Shown here piece by piece: positions 32,201-41,836 of a DNA stretch of 64,000 bases. Position 1 is the first letter of the stretch. Every line of letters starts with the position of its first letter. The notes beneath the pieces were generated by a model that did no database searches, was not told where the DNA came from, and was given only the letters and a program-made list of their open reading frames with translations. The DNA is from Scleroderma bovista (lineage: Eukaryota; Basidiomycota; Agaricomycetes; Boletales; Sclerodermataceae): positions 1 through 64,000 of the forward strand of contig JAYMGJ010000307.1 of the NCBI GenBank assembly GCA_037178675.1, given 5' to 3'. Both the position numbers and the translations under genes were made by a program.

Positions 32201-32893
32201 AACAACGCACCTAGTGCTACCACCGGAGTTTCACCCTTCTTTGCTAATAAGGGCTATCACCCTAACATCTCCGTTTACCCAGAACGTGATATGACCTCCG
32301 CCCGGGCTCGTGACTACGCAGTCGACCTCGAGTCACTACATCAATATCTTCGAGAAGAAATGGCCAACGCGCAACTTCGCTACCAAGGTCCGGCTGATGC
32401 CAAACGTGCTCCGGCACTGGACTTCAAAGTTGGCAACCAAGTGTACGTGAAAGCCAAATACTTCCGGTCAACACGACCATCCAAAAAGCTATCAGAGAAG
32501 AACCTGGGGCCCTACACTATCATCGCGCAAGTAGGCTCCCTCTCTTTTACCCTCCATCTTCCAGATTCCATGCGCGCAGTTCACCCCGTCTTCCATGTCT
32601 CCCAACTTGAACCGGCCACACCCAACACCATACTGGACCGGATACAACCTCCTCCGCCACCGGTCGAAGTAGATGGTGAACCGGAGTTCAAGATCTCTGA
32701 GATCCTCGACTCCAAGGTTGATCGTCGACGCAGATCGTGCAAGCTATTGTACCTGGTGCGTTGGTCCAGTTACGAAGGAACTGACGAAGAAACATCATGG
32801 CTTCTCGCCACTGAACTTGGCAATGCTACGGAACTCTTAGAAGATTACCATGTCTGGTACCCGGACAAACCCGGACCACTTGCGTCCATGTAG
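29174..32893 (+). CDS. Element B Pol: protease, RT, RNase H, integrase, chromodomain (RT active site altered)
   Basis: The frame is open for about 1239 codons and is reached from gag by a -1 shift, with no ATG near its start. Domains seen are protease ALVDSGSTHCFVD (D near residue 57), RT (LRLCIDFRGLNKI, then VVYLND at 30473-30484, about residues 434-437), RNase H (VETDASNYAVAG near residue 577), an integrase zinc finger, and an integrase core (SMDFIEQLP, SDRGTEF, HPEGNGQTERSNQ). The C-terminal chromodomain (LLYLVRWSSYEGTDEETSW) would target insertion to marked chromatin. RT has YLND where element A has YLDD. GAC>AAC in a CG context removes a catalytic aspartate. R>W and A>T changes in the LRHAYHLVRI motif also fit CpG transitions. 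It is a readable frame, but the enzyme is probably dead. Confidence 0.93.
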   Translation, partial: KRVSSSRPSAQPVSCVDSRSAPKEARLNASALYDPNSLMPHVILLPFDLPKTRALVDSGSTHCFVDIQFAHKNNITTYSVPPITLRLFDGTSNFVITQAVDLSVKFPASGDVTPMTFYLAPLDSECSIVLGHNWLTRYNPLIDWVLSSLTFRTLAPSLLAPPSTPSPVQSGNPVSGLSRQSDPGPAPSVDTPVCTPPHISLINAAAFVRACKLEGSTKYQLQLRPSDSAKARSSSASTPPDLDIVPPEYRDYADVFSKAKASELPPHRDCNLKIDLEEGTSPPLGTLYSLSLVELSALRTFINENLNTGFIRPTTSSHAALVLFVKKKDGSLRLCIDFRGLNKITKKDRYPLPLISDLLDSPSRAKIYSKIDLRHTYHLVWIAPGDEWKTAFRTRYGSYEWLVMPFGLTNAPAAFQRFVNTIFTDMLDVCVVVYLNDILIYSEDMESHQQHVREVLRRLRLHGLFAKPEKCEFHSDSVEYLGYRLSPDSLTMSPDKIQTISDWPEPRKVKDIQSFLGFANFYRRFIFNYSDIVVPLTRLTRKDAPWNFSEDCRRSFNTLKHAFTTAPILTHFIPDTPIIVETDASNYAVAGILSITCADGEIRPVAYYSRTLTALELNYDTHDKELLAIFEAFRNWRHYLEGSASPIDVITDHKNLEYFSTSKVLSHRKARWSEFLSQFNLVICFRPGKLGAKPDALTRRWDVYPKEGDSGYAQVNPQNLRPVFTQEQLTNSLCTTYLEFPVLRAVAIMDVETLHSDILSALPSDPIAQIHLADPLDSRWSADEAGFLRLDGRIYVPDTDDLRLRVLRYRHDHPLAGHFGQNWTLELIRREYTWPGLRTFIKDYVRSCTSCARAKTPRHKPYGLLKQLPVPEKPWNSISMDFIEQLPSSTGFTAILVVVDRLSKQAIFIPTHDTITSPELAKLFLLHVFSKHGVPAHVTSDRGTEFVSHFFRSLGKALNMRLHFTSGYHPEGNGQTERSNQTLEQYLRIYCNYQQDNWADLLPLAEFAYNNAPSATTGVSPFFANKGYHPNISVYPERDMTSARARDYAVDLESLHQYLREEMANAQLRYQGPADAKRAPALDFKVGNQVYVKAKYFRSTRPSKKLSEKNLGPYTIIAQVGSLSFTLHLPDSMRAVHPVFHVSQLEPATPNTILDRIQPPPPPVEVDGEPEFKISEILDSKVDRRRRSCKLLYLVRWSSYEGTDEETSWLLATELGNATELLEDYHVWYPDKPGPLASM

Positions 32894-33046
32894 TATTACT
32901 CTCGCCTCCGTTTCCCTTATCTGTTTCCCCTATCTGTTTCACTCTGTAATATCACTCACTCTCAAATCCAGCCACTTTTCTCTATAAAACAAAAAAAGTA
33001 AAACTAAATTACATTTTCTATTTACAAGGAGTCCAGACCGGACCAC

Positions 33047-34088
33047 CTACTCCGGCACACCGCTGCCAGGGTTCTCCTGCTCCTCATGGAGCCCCTGGAC
33101 TTCTTGTTCGACCTCCTCCGGGTCGACCTTCGCCTCGCTGTCCTCCGACTCCTCGTCCTCGTCCCAGGGCGCCGTAAAGAAACGACACTCCTCGAGAAAA
33201 GTCTCGAGGCCGGCCGTCAGCCGCTCGTTTCCCCTCGCCACCGAGCGAGTGGCGTCTGCGACCCGGCGCATCTGCCTGGTCATCTCCTCGACGGCCCCAG
33301 TCAACCGGTCCAGTCGTTCCAGGAACGGCCCAGGGTCAAACCCGGACCGTTTCCCAGACGGCCCCAGTACTTCGATGATGTCGTCGTCGTCGGCAACCTT
33401 CGCCGCCGTCTTCTTCTTCTTGCGCTTCTCGCCTCCTCACGGTGACGTCGCCACCTCCTTCTCCTTCGCTTTGCCCTTCCCCTTATCCCCTACCGGACCC
33501 GGACCACCCACCTCCGGCCACTCACACCGCTCCTTGAGCCCTGCGCATTTCATGCACGCGCGCTGCTTGGGTTTTTCCAGGTCTCGTTCACACTTGGCCT
33601 TGTGCTTCGCACAGCGAATACACCTGCAAAAAAATTAATAAAGTAACAAGGGAATAAAATTAAAAAAAGAAAAAAAAAAATAACCGGACATTGTTGCTCC
33701 GGTCTCCACTCACACCCACCTCCGGCTCTTCCCTCACTCTCTTCTTCGACGCCTCCTGCGCCATCGCTCTCTGCCTCGCCGCTACCTCTGCAGCCCTTCG
33801 CTGCACCTCCGCTCGTTCCTTCTCCGCCTGCTCGCGCACCTGGCGCTCCGCCTCCTCTTTCGCCTTGCGTTCCACCTCCTCTCGTGCTCGTCGCTCCGCC
33901 TCTTCCCGGCATTGCTTCTCCTCTCTCTTGACCTGCTTGCGTCGACGCCTCTCCTTTGTTTTGGCATCGAGGACGGACGCCTCGTCTTCGCTACCGGACT
34001 GGAGCTCCGGTGTTGACGCCTTGGTCCAGTCCTTGGACTCGACTGCAGAGGGAACAGTGGGGGTGGTGGACTTAGCAGTGTTCGACAT
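33047..34088 (-). pseudogene. Antisense accessory gene of element B: coiled coil plus Zn2Cys6-like cluster
   Basis: Exon 1 from ATG 34088 encodes MSNTAKSTT..., then a long Arg/Glu/Ala coiled coil (about residues 45-120). An intron of about 61 nt (33684-33624) ends in a long T-run and GCAG. The reading frame fits the weak donor GTTATT better than the nearby GTGAGT. Exon 2 carries the cysteine series C-X2-C-X6-C-X11-C-X2-C-X6-C, exactly the fungal Zn2Cys6 spacing. It continues with GGEKRKKK, a hydrophobic heptad-like region (FLERLDRLTGAVEEMTRQM) and an acidic tail ending at TAG 33047-33049. TGA at 33437-33439 replaces the Arg of element A's RGGEKRK. It sits between pol and the 3' LTR in antisense, exactly as in element A. 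Confidence 0.65.
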
Positions 34089-34138
34089 GTTTGGATTAAT
34101 GGCAGGAAACTGGGGGTAAAAGCAAGAACCGGTTTGAT

Positions 34139-34145
34139 CTTTATA
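34139..34145 (-). promoter_or_regulatory. TATA box of the antisense gene in element B
   Basis: TATAAAG on the minus strand lies about 51-57 bp before the ATG at 34088. It is outside the LTR, in the position equivalent to that in element A. Confidence 0.55.
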
Positions 34146-34240
34146 GATCCAAATTTCGTACTCAGACAATCACTCCGGACTCCGCATTGTTCTAGGCGAC
34201 CACACAACAGCCTCATTGGGGCCTCATGGGTTCAGCCCCT

Positions 34241-34253
34241 AAAAGGGGGATAC
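34241..34253 (+). other. Polypurine tract of element B
   Basis: AAAAGGGGGATAC directly before the 3' LTR, as in element A. Confidence 0.85.
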
Positions 34254-34882
34254 TGTTACGACCATGCCCAACTCCGGGCCTTATCCGGTCACTCCGGTCG
34301 CGTCGCAGCTCTACAGCTCTACTCCGGTCGCTCGTCTCCTACTCCGGTCGCGCTCACGCAGATAACCTTCCGTTAAGCACGACCCTTGGTCTATGCTCCA
34401 TTCGCTCGTTACCACACTTCGCCGTTTACCCTGTCTTGACGTGAGTTCTCCGTGAACTCGATATATCCTATACCTTGTAGCATTTTCACCGGACCTGATT
34501 TATTTTACCCGGACCTGACTTTATTTTCATCGGACCTGACCTAGTACTTTCTCCAGTTGTCCCTTGTCCGCCTTTTAGGCTGTTTACTTGTCACCGTATA
34601 CTCGACCCTAGTTCTTACTTAGTATAAGTACTCTGTAGTTTATCCTGTACTCCTCAGTCTGAAATCAACTTAGTCACTACTCCAGTCTCTGCCCGTCTCC
34701 GTCTCTATCTTCTTGACCGGAACCTACGCAAGGGATCAACACTCGTTGTCCTTAGTCGTTGAATCCAAGCGGTCACCAACTCCGGCCGGACTAATCTCTT
34801 GTCCAGCCCTCTGCTCTCCCCCTTCGTCCGCTTTCATCCGGACTTGACCGGACCCCCTACCGGAGTAGACCCGGACTTGACA
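34254..34882 (+). repeat. 3' LTR of element B
   Basis: 629 bp, TGTTACG...CTTGACA, followed by the duplicated AAAGG and the rest of the element A LTR. Confidence 0.95.
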
Positions 34883-34887
34883 AAAGG

Positions 34888-34972
34888 GAGCACATACAAT
34901 AAAACGGGCGGCGAACGCGTGGACACGATCAGACAATAGGGTACAGGGTGATCGGATGTCACAGTTGTGACA
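34888..34972 (-). repeat. 5' LTR of element A, outer part
   Basis: GAGCACATACAATAAAACG...GTTGTGACA corresponds to the end of the left LTR (GAGTACATACAATAAAATG...CATGACA). It marks the outer boundary of element A. Confidence 0.9.
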
Positions 34973-36060
34973 GTAGTTCAGCTTCTCAGACTGTATGAAC
35001 AGAAAGATGGTAAGTCAATCAGCTATCTAAATTGTCCTGACACTTTCAGTTAGGCAGAGAGTAAGGGGCCAGTTTTCCAGACTGTGAAGACACCTTCAGA
35101 TAGGAAGATGATAAGTGGGTCAGCTCTCTGGACTGTCCTGACATTTCCAGCCAGGCAGATAGTAAGTTAGTCAGCTCATTATGCTGTCCAGACACTTTCA
35201 GACAGAAGTTGGTAAGCTAGTCAGCTATCTGGATTGTTCATACACTTCCAGATAGGCAGATCATAAGTAGAACAGCCCTCTGGACTGTTCTTACACTTCC
35301 AGCCAGGCAGATAGTAAGTTGGTCAGCTCTTTATGCTGTCCAAACACTTTCAGACAAGTAGACAGTAAGTCAGTCAGACATTTAAGACTCTGCCAGACAC
35401 ATCAGATCAGTCAGAGTGGTCAGACACCCTCAGGCTGTCAGGTTATCAGAGAGTCTGGACAAGTCAGACCAGTCAGACCAATTAGACCCCCCAGACTGTC
35501 AGACTGTCAGACAGTCCAGACCAGTCAGACCAGTCAGGCTGATCAGACCCCAAAGACAATAAGTTGGGCAGACACCTAAGACTACCCAAAACAATTAGAG
35601 CAGTCAGACCCCCAAGACAATAAGTCAGTCAGACATTTAAGACCACTCCAGACAAGTAAGACAAGGCCAGTCAGACCAACCAGACTGTCTGACTATCAGA
35701 CAGTCCAGATTAATCAGATCAGTCAGACCCCTCAGGTAATAAGTCACTCAGAAAGTTAAGACCACCAAGACATGTCAGAGCAGTCAGACTCCCCAGACAG
35801 TGGGTCAGTCAGACAGACCATCTAGACTGTCTTTAAGACCACTCCAGACCAGTAAGACAAGTAAGGCCAGTCAGATCAATCAGACCCCCCTAGGTAATAA
35901 GTCACTCAGAAAGTTGAGACCACCCAGACATGTCAGAGCAGTCAGATTCCCCAGACAGTAAGTCAGTCGGATCAATTAGACCACATACTAGACTGTCAGA
36001 CTATCAGAAGGTCCAGACCACTCAGACACCCAGCCAGGCATTTATTCAGCCATGGCTGGT
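34973..36060 (+). repeat. ~51-bp minisatellite, right block, grading into CAGTCAGAC arrays
   Basis: 34973-35395 repeats the unit GGTAAGTCAGTCAGCTCTCTGGACTGTCC...GGCAGATA at a spacing of about 50-51 bp. 35395-36060 is a shorter-period array of CAGTCAGACC and GACATGTCAGAGCAGTCAGA words. The unit is the same as at 17600-17875, so one array appears to have been split by a 17-kb block of mobile elements. Confidence 0.75.
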
Positions 36061-37289
36061 TGCTGTTATTGCAAATTCACTCACATCTTTCCCTGCAATC
36101 TATCCATGCATTATTGTGTCTAGGTGCCTGGTGCAAGTTAGTCCTGGTGAGAGATGCCCAGATCAGCAAAACCAACCCTCCCCTGGACAGCTGTCTCAGA
36201 ACCCCAGCTCTCCCAGCATGTTACCTAACTGGCTAGCACTGTCCAGACTGTCCCATACTTTTATAGCCTGTACATAGTTTTCAACCACCTTCATTAATTT
36301 AATGTTTATGTTAATTAATTTATATTCAATTATGCACAATACAAAGAATAAATATTGTATACTAACAGTAGGGGTCCTTGTCGACACAGGATGGTGGTCA
36401 TCATTGTCATGTTGGTGGTGGCTTGTCCAGGTGGTAGTCCCATTGTCAAGGCAGGTGGTGGGGTGACCACAGTGGCCATGTCATCCTTACTGGTGGTTGT
36501 GGCCGTGTCATGGGTTGATGCAGGTGGGGTGGTCGTGTCATTGTCAATGATGGTAGTGGGGTGGTGGTGGTGATCGCGTCGTCAACACAGGTAGGGGGTG
36601 ATTGTGTTGTCGTCGACGTAGGTGGAGGTGGTCATGTCATCATCAATGACGGTGGGATGGTGGTAGTGACCGCGTTGTCGTTGTCGACGGTGGTGGAGGG
36701 GTGGTGACCGCGTCGTCAACACAGGTAGGGGGTGGTCATGGCATCGTTGACGCAGGTGGGGTGGTCGCGTCATGGTCAACGACAAAATCTATCAGAATAA
36801 CATGCTGCCACACCTCTGTGCCCAGCAGGCTCACCCCTGGGCTGCCCCCCCCTCAAACCCAACCGGCCTACCCAGCCAGCTGTGCCCCCTCCCCTCTCTA
36901 CCCCCACTGACCTCATGGCAAAGCTCTGTAAGGAAGTTGCACCACTCTGGCACAAATTCAATGCCTTCCGTTGAAAAGACAACAAGCTACTACCTCAGAT
37001 GAGGTGCATTCAACCTAGGGACTTCTGGAGGTCTGGCAAGGCTCCCAAGGACTAAGGAGACTAAGAAAACTAGAGAGTGGAAGGCTGGTTCAGTCACTCC
37101 ATGACTGAGCTCAAAGATGTACACTGAAGAGAGAATTGTTGCTTAGTAAGCTAGTACAAGCCTACATAGCTAAGGTAGAGAGCCCAGTATTAGTACTACC
37201 AATTCTACACACCTAGAGACAGGACTGTCTCTACACTGTGCCCTACACAAGGCGTCCCTTGATCCCCCCCCTCTCTCCCTGCACTGCCC
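36061..37289 (+). repeat. GGT-rich minisatellite within otherwise unrecognised sequence
   Basis: 36390-36780 consists of diverged units such as GTGGTGACCGCGTCGTCAAC and ACAGGTAGGGGGTGGTCATG. 36061-36375 is AT-rich at its end and has no gene. 36781-37289 holds a short open stretch with Pro-rich coding potential (36772-37002), but no family is recognised. Confidence 0.5.
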
Positions 37290-37650
37290 CTATGTAAGTT
37301 GTTGCTGGCTCTGATGACTGATAGTCACACCCTCAATGAACATGACCTATGTTATATTGAGGGTAGGTGATGGTACAGTAGTAGAGTAGTTAGAAGATAA
37401 TCTGCTTATGTAACGAGCACCAGTGCTATATATATGGGCGCTTCTGCTTATATAAGCAGAAGTGCTACTATAGATAGACCTCCTAGTGGTCAACAGTAAA
37501 GGGAGATTACTCCCTTTACACCCTCCCCTTAGAGAGTCCATCCAAGGACTCTTGTAATGAAGCGTGCGAGATACCTCGCTTACACCCTCCCCTTAGAGAG
37601 TCCGTCCAAGGACTCTTGTAATGAAGTGTGCGAGATACCTCGCACAGTAG
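37290..37650 (-). repeat. LTR-like repeat with adjacent 3'-end duplication (copia-type, tentative)
   Basis: 37290-37400 is nearly identical to 52560-52671. On the minus strand AAGGGGAGGG followed by TGTAAAGGGAG (near 37505-37530) looks like a polypurine tract at an LTR start. A TATATAAGC box lies near 37450. To its right a ~65-bp unit, CTCCCCTTAGAGAGTCC...GAGATACCTCGC, is duplicated (37530-37650). It is probably the end of another LTR element. Both outer ends are unproven. Confidence 0.4.
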
Positions 37651-37935
37651 TAAATGAAAGTCATGTATATTATAACAGGAATGAACAACTAATAAAATGT
37701 ATGTCTGGTAGACAGGGGCCCGAGGCAACAAGGAAATAGAAGAGGAAAACAAAAAAAATGGAAACAAATAAGAAAGTGACCCGTTGGGGTTCACAACGCC
37801 TTCTGTCAAGAGGGTTGTGCCTCTCTGATGATGGTAACACAACCAGTTGGCAGTCGTGTCGTTGCGTCAGTGTGACTCTTCGTTTTAGTGAGAGGGTTGT
37901 GCCTCTCGGGATGACCAGTCACTCCCAGGTCAGCC

Positions 37936-40900
37936 CTACATCTGCGATGGACCAGATTGGTCGATGTCCATCTGGTCCCCCAGAGGGTTCCACGGTGGGC
38001 CAGGGTCATCGTCGCCCCAGTAGTCCTCGCTGAAGCTGTCGTATTCCTCCTCTTCATCGGAGGGCAGCGTCTTGCACCAACTGCAACACTTCTTTTTCAC
38101 TTTGGGGGCCAGGTACCCTGCCACTACATCAATTCCCATGAGGGAGAGGGTATTGCCAGGGTGAGACTCTATGTCTCGAAAGTCGGTCAGCCTCTCCGCT
38201 TGTTCCACCCTGTCTTCATAGTATTCAAGGGACCGCTTGAGCCCCTCCAAGGCAGTCTCTGCAACCACAAGCTCCAAGCTTATTTCAACATTGGGCTCTC
38301 GTCCAGCTGTGTCATCCTGCAGCGCCGCTACCACCCACTCATGCAGGTCATCAGCTTCTTGGAAGCTAATGCCATTCTGGGCGAGGTGCCCAGCGATCAC
38401 AAATGGGGACGGCACTTTATTGGTCGATTCGGACCAAGGGGATGTGCGGCCTGGCATGATTATCCACCCCTCTTGCTCGACGATAGCTCTGTACTGTCCT
38501 AGGACCACAAACAGCCATGCAAAGCTGCAGCGCCAACCATTACGGTTGGAACCATACTGGAAACAAGGGGCAAAGTACCCCTCAAGGATGAATCCTCTGA
38601 GCCTCCGATCAGTCGGGGGCTCTTGGTGCTTGGGGTCAGTCTTTTTATGAACCCCAGCAAATTTCTTTGTGCAGCCGGCGTGACTCAAATGGTGGATGAA
38701 GTCACACCATTCGGCGATCTCGTCTCCCCAGCCGGGAGCTCCCTTTGGCAGTCCGTCATGCTGGTGGGTGGTGCGATTCCTCCGCGTTAGGATCAATGGA
38801 GGTACAGTCGTTGGCAGGGATTGCCGGCTGGAGGACATTACTCCAAATGAGCAGGTGCGCGCTCTGGCAGGGGCCGGCGCTGACAATGATGAAGTGGCAG
38901 GGGGTCATGCCACCTCAGGAGCAGGAGGGAATGATGAGGCAGTGGGTTGTGCTGCCTCAGGGGCTGGGGGTAGCAGTGATGCAGCGGCGGGTGGTTGTGC
39001 CACCTCAGGGGCAGATGGTAGTGATGATGAGGCAGCGGGGGGTTGTGCTGCCTCGGGGGCGGGAGGAGGAGGTTGTGATGTGGCCTCTGAGGGTTGTTCT
39101 CCTTCTGTATGGTCATTTCCTTGCTCAGCCCATTTTTCCTGCTTGTATCCCTCACACTTGCTCTTTCCATGAGCCGAAGCCCATGCAGGGGGGTGCCAGT
39201 GCTTGAACACATGACTCATCATGCTATTTTTGAGGGGCTTGACCCTCATACGACAGGCTGTATCCACCATGTATTGATTGAGCCAAGCTATAAATTTTTG
39301 CCCAAACTTGGTGTTGGGCGAGTTGCTCTCCTCCCACCCCTTCGCTACTTGGGCATAGAACCCATCAAATTCAGCAGTTGTGTTGAGCAGGCACACTGCT
39401 CCTGGCCAGATGGCACCGGTGGTCGGGGGTGCAATGCCATGGTGAATATTTCTGAGGACATTCTCCCTGTGAGGGTCCTCAAACTGGTACAAACAGTCAT
39501 TGAACTGTATGTGTAGGTATTTGGTGCCGTCCAGCAGCATGTTATGTTTACTTGGTTAGGGATTTCTCCCTGGCCAAGTAGAGGAAACATTGTTTCCTTG
39601 GGGTTTTCAAGCCACCCTGACAACAAGGACCTTGGTGGCTCAGCGATGTCGACATCCATAGCGCCGAAGATGGTGCCCAGCAAGTTAGGATGGAAGCAGG
39701 TGTGACCTGGGGATCGTGATCGAGAACGGCGTTCTCCAGAGTATGATGTGGGTGTTACCCTGCTCCCTCCCCATGGAGAAACAAGATGTTCCTCCAAGGG
39801 CCAACTGGACAGGCCCGCCCCAGAAGGATCCTCTGGGCGTGCTGAGGGGAATGTACATTGAGAGCAGGCGAGCCTGCTCAAATGCAGCGGAGGTCTGCTG
39901 CTGCAAGAAAGTGGATGCCACGCTTGCGCCAATAGTCGCATTCGCGACGCATCAATGCAAGGTCATCCTCAAGGCCAGACATGCGGGCACTCCACCTGAA
40001 GACACGTGCGAGACACTGTAGGCAGTCCTCATGTGCGCCTGTCATATCCATACTTTTCCCAGTTGCAACTCTGGTCTAACCCTGGCCCGCCTGACCTCTC
40101 CTTAGGCATAGATGCAACTCCAGATCTAGTCCGGCCATCTCCAGCCCCATAGCTGCACTCCAGCTCAACTCCGGTCACTACATCCATCTCCACCTCAGGA
40201 CTAACCCCTGTCTTCCTCTAGACAGATCTGTGGTCTAACTCCTCCATGTCGGACCTGTACCTACCATTAGTCACTACTCCAGTTTCAGTCTGGCCACTCC
40301 CTTTGTCTGGTCTGCGACCTAGCCCAACTCCGGCTGGTACATCCAACTCTGGCTCAGGTTTGCTCCTGTTCCACTCCGCTTCCCTGATAGGTCCACCAAT
40401 GGCCTTGGACATTTCCATGTCCAACTCTGGACCTTCCTCCAGCTACTCTGCCCTTCTTCCACCTGTGCACTCCCTCCACTCGTACACTTCCTCCGGTCCT
40501 GGACATCACTCCAGACTTAACATTAGTTAAGTCCACCTCCAACCCTTACTTGTCCTCTTCCGACCTAGTTCCCTTTACCTACTTGTCCCTGCATCTGCTC
40601 TGTCGTCCCTGTAATCCTAGTTCCCTGTTTCTGCTTCCACTCTGGTTTATTTTCCTGTCCCTGCTTTATTTTCTTGTACCTGGTTTATTTTCCTGTCTAC
40701 TTCTGCTCCATCCCTTGTCTTGACATTAAGGTGTTTACTTGTCACCATATATACTCACCTTAGTTTCATTACTATATAAACTACCATACTCCGGCCTAGT
40801 AGTCCTCAGATCAAATCTCAACTAAGATACTCCCCACTCTGTACTACCCACCATGCTCTCCTAATCCCATCTTGTTCTCCTGAACTCCAGCCAACTCCAG

Positions 40901-41572
40901 CCTCTGTCCTATCTTGTCCCCTTGGTCCTATGTCCGATCCTAGCAAGTCTCCTACTCGCATGAGGGCAAAAGCCACCTCTGTCCCAGACTCAATGCTAGA
41001 CCTCTCAGGACTTATCCCACCTGTGGGATGTCCTTTGCTCCAGACAAGCTGCGCTCAACTCCAGACCACTTTCCCATGGTCTGGACTTACTCTGCAAAAA
41101 CCTGGACTTACTCCCTGTGCTTCTCTAGTGCCCGGACTTCGTTCGTTTGACCTGGACTTGACTCTCTGCACTAACTAGCACCTACTAGTGTCTGGACTTA
41201 CCTCCTCATTAGTTCCCTGCACCTCTGGACCTCCTAGTAAGATCGTCAAGGAGAACCGGTCTTGACAGCGCCCATGATGGACGGCATCTCCAGGACGATG
41301 TCCAGGGAGACGTGCTTTCGGTATTCCAAACACATGGGGCACTGGTGGTCCCTGTCGTGGAGCAGAAGACCAGTAGTGGTGGCACACCACTGGTCGGGGG
41401 AAGGAGAAGCATTGCATGCTGTTACACACTGACACTTCTCATGTCGCCCTTTGCAAGAAGGGGAACAAGGACTACGAGCCTGGTCCTGGTGGGACATAGG
41501 CTCATCAGAGGTGTCGTCTGCACAGCTATGATGTGCAGACAGGGAAGGTGAACGACGGCAGTTGTCAGACAT
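37936..41572 (-). pseudogene. Decayed gene D of unknown function, split by a solo LTR
   Basis: Read from ATG 41572 it starts MSDNCRRSP... and has a Cys-rich first part (CKGRHEKCQC...CPMCLEYRKH). It is cut at GGCGC by the family-C LTR and resumes at 40039 as HEDCLQCLARVFRWSARM. Two frame changes follow near 39925 and 39545. The second half (39540-37936) is one frame broken by TGA 38905-38907. It has a Pro/Ala-rich tandem repeat (PAPEAAQPPAAS, about 38910-39080) and a globular C-terminus with EGYFAPCFQYGSNRNGWRCSFAWL. The acidic end is DSFSEDYWGDDDPGPPWNP. I recognise no family. It resembles lineage-specific, multi-copy fungal genes. Host gene versus mobile-element passenger is undecided. Confidence 0.55.
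40040..41267 (+). repeat. Family-C solo LTR with perfect 5-bp target duplication
   Basis: TGTCATATCC...GGTCTTGACA, 1228 bp, flanked by GCGCC on both sides (40035-40039 and 41268-41272). This defines the true ends of the family. A TATA box CTATATAAACTACC lies near 40771. No internal genes remain, as expected after LTR-LTR recombination. Confidence 0.95.
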
Positions 41573-41836
41573 AATGTGTAAGGAGACAGTGGTGAAGGTG
41601 CAATGGATGTGGTAATGGGGAGGGAGTAGGGCAGGCAAGGGACGAGATGAAAATTGATGGAAGTCAAAATTGAAAGTCAGCGAGTATACAGAAATTGACA
41701 GTGGACCGAGACAATGGATACTTTTGACATGTGTAATCCAGACTGACGCATGCCGGTGGTACCAGCGATCACATGAGGTCACTGTTAGAGTTCCACACTT
41801 GTTTGCCTCAATGCTGCTTTTCAGACTACCATGTAG

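Larger units (their letters stand above)
27044..34882 (+). mobile_element. Chromodomain Ty3/gypsy element B, nested in the LTR of element A
   Basis: It is complete: 5' LTR, self-primer site, gag, -1 frameshift site, pol, antisense gene, polypurine tract and 3' LTR. The 5-bp target duplication is AAAGG (27039-27043 and 34883-34887). The LTRs differ by only five substitutions in about 630 bp, all CpG-type transitions, plus a 2-bp TA difference, so the insertion is young. It still cannot be active: gag has three stops and the RT catalytic motif is changed. It could only move with help from an intact relative. Confidence 0.96.
19510..34972 (-). mobile_element. Chromodomain Ty3/gypsy element A (minus strand), carrying nested element B
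   Basis: Element A reads from its 5' LTR (right, 34972 down to 26505, split by B) through gag, pol and an antisense gene to its 3' LTR (left, 20135-19510). The LTR ends are TGTCA...TGACA. Without B the element is about 7.6 kb. The LTRs differ by roughly a tenth by eye, so it is older than B. The expected 5-bp target duplication is absent (CTGGG left, GTAGT right). This suggests that the two ends come from different insertions or that one flank was lost. Confidence 0.9.

Noticed and set aside
35400..36060. Regular short spacing of CAGTCAGAC as a CRISPR-like array
   Set aside because: Units are contiguous and variable with no unique spacers, and the genome is eukaryotic.
36390..36780. GGT-rich frame (36355-36573) as a Val/Gly-rich protein
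   Set aside because: It is translated minisatellite. The repeat units drift freely in frame.
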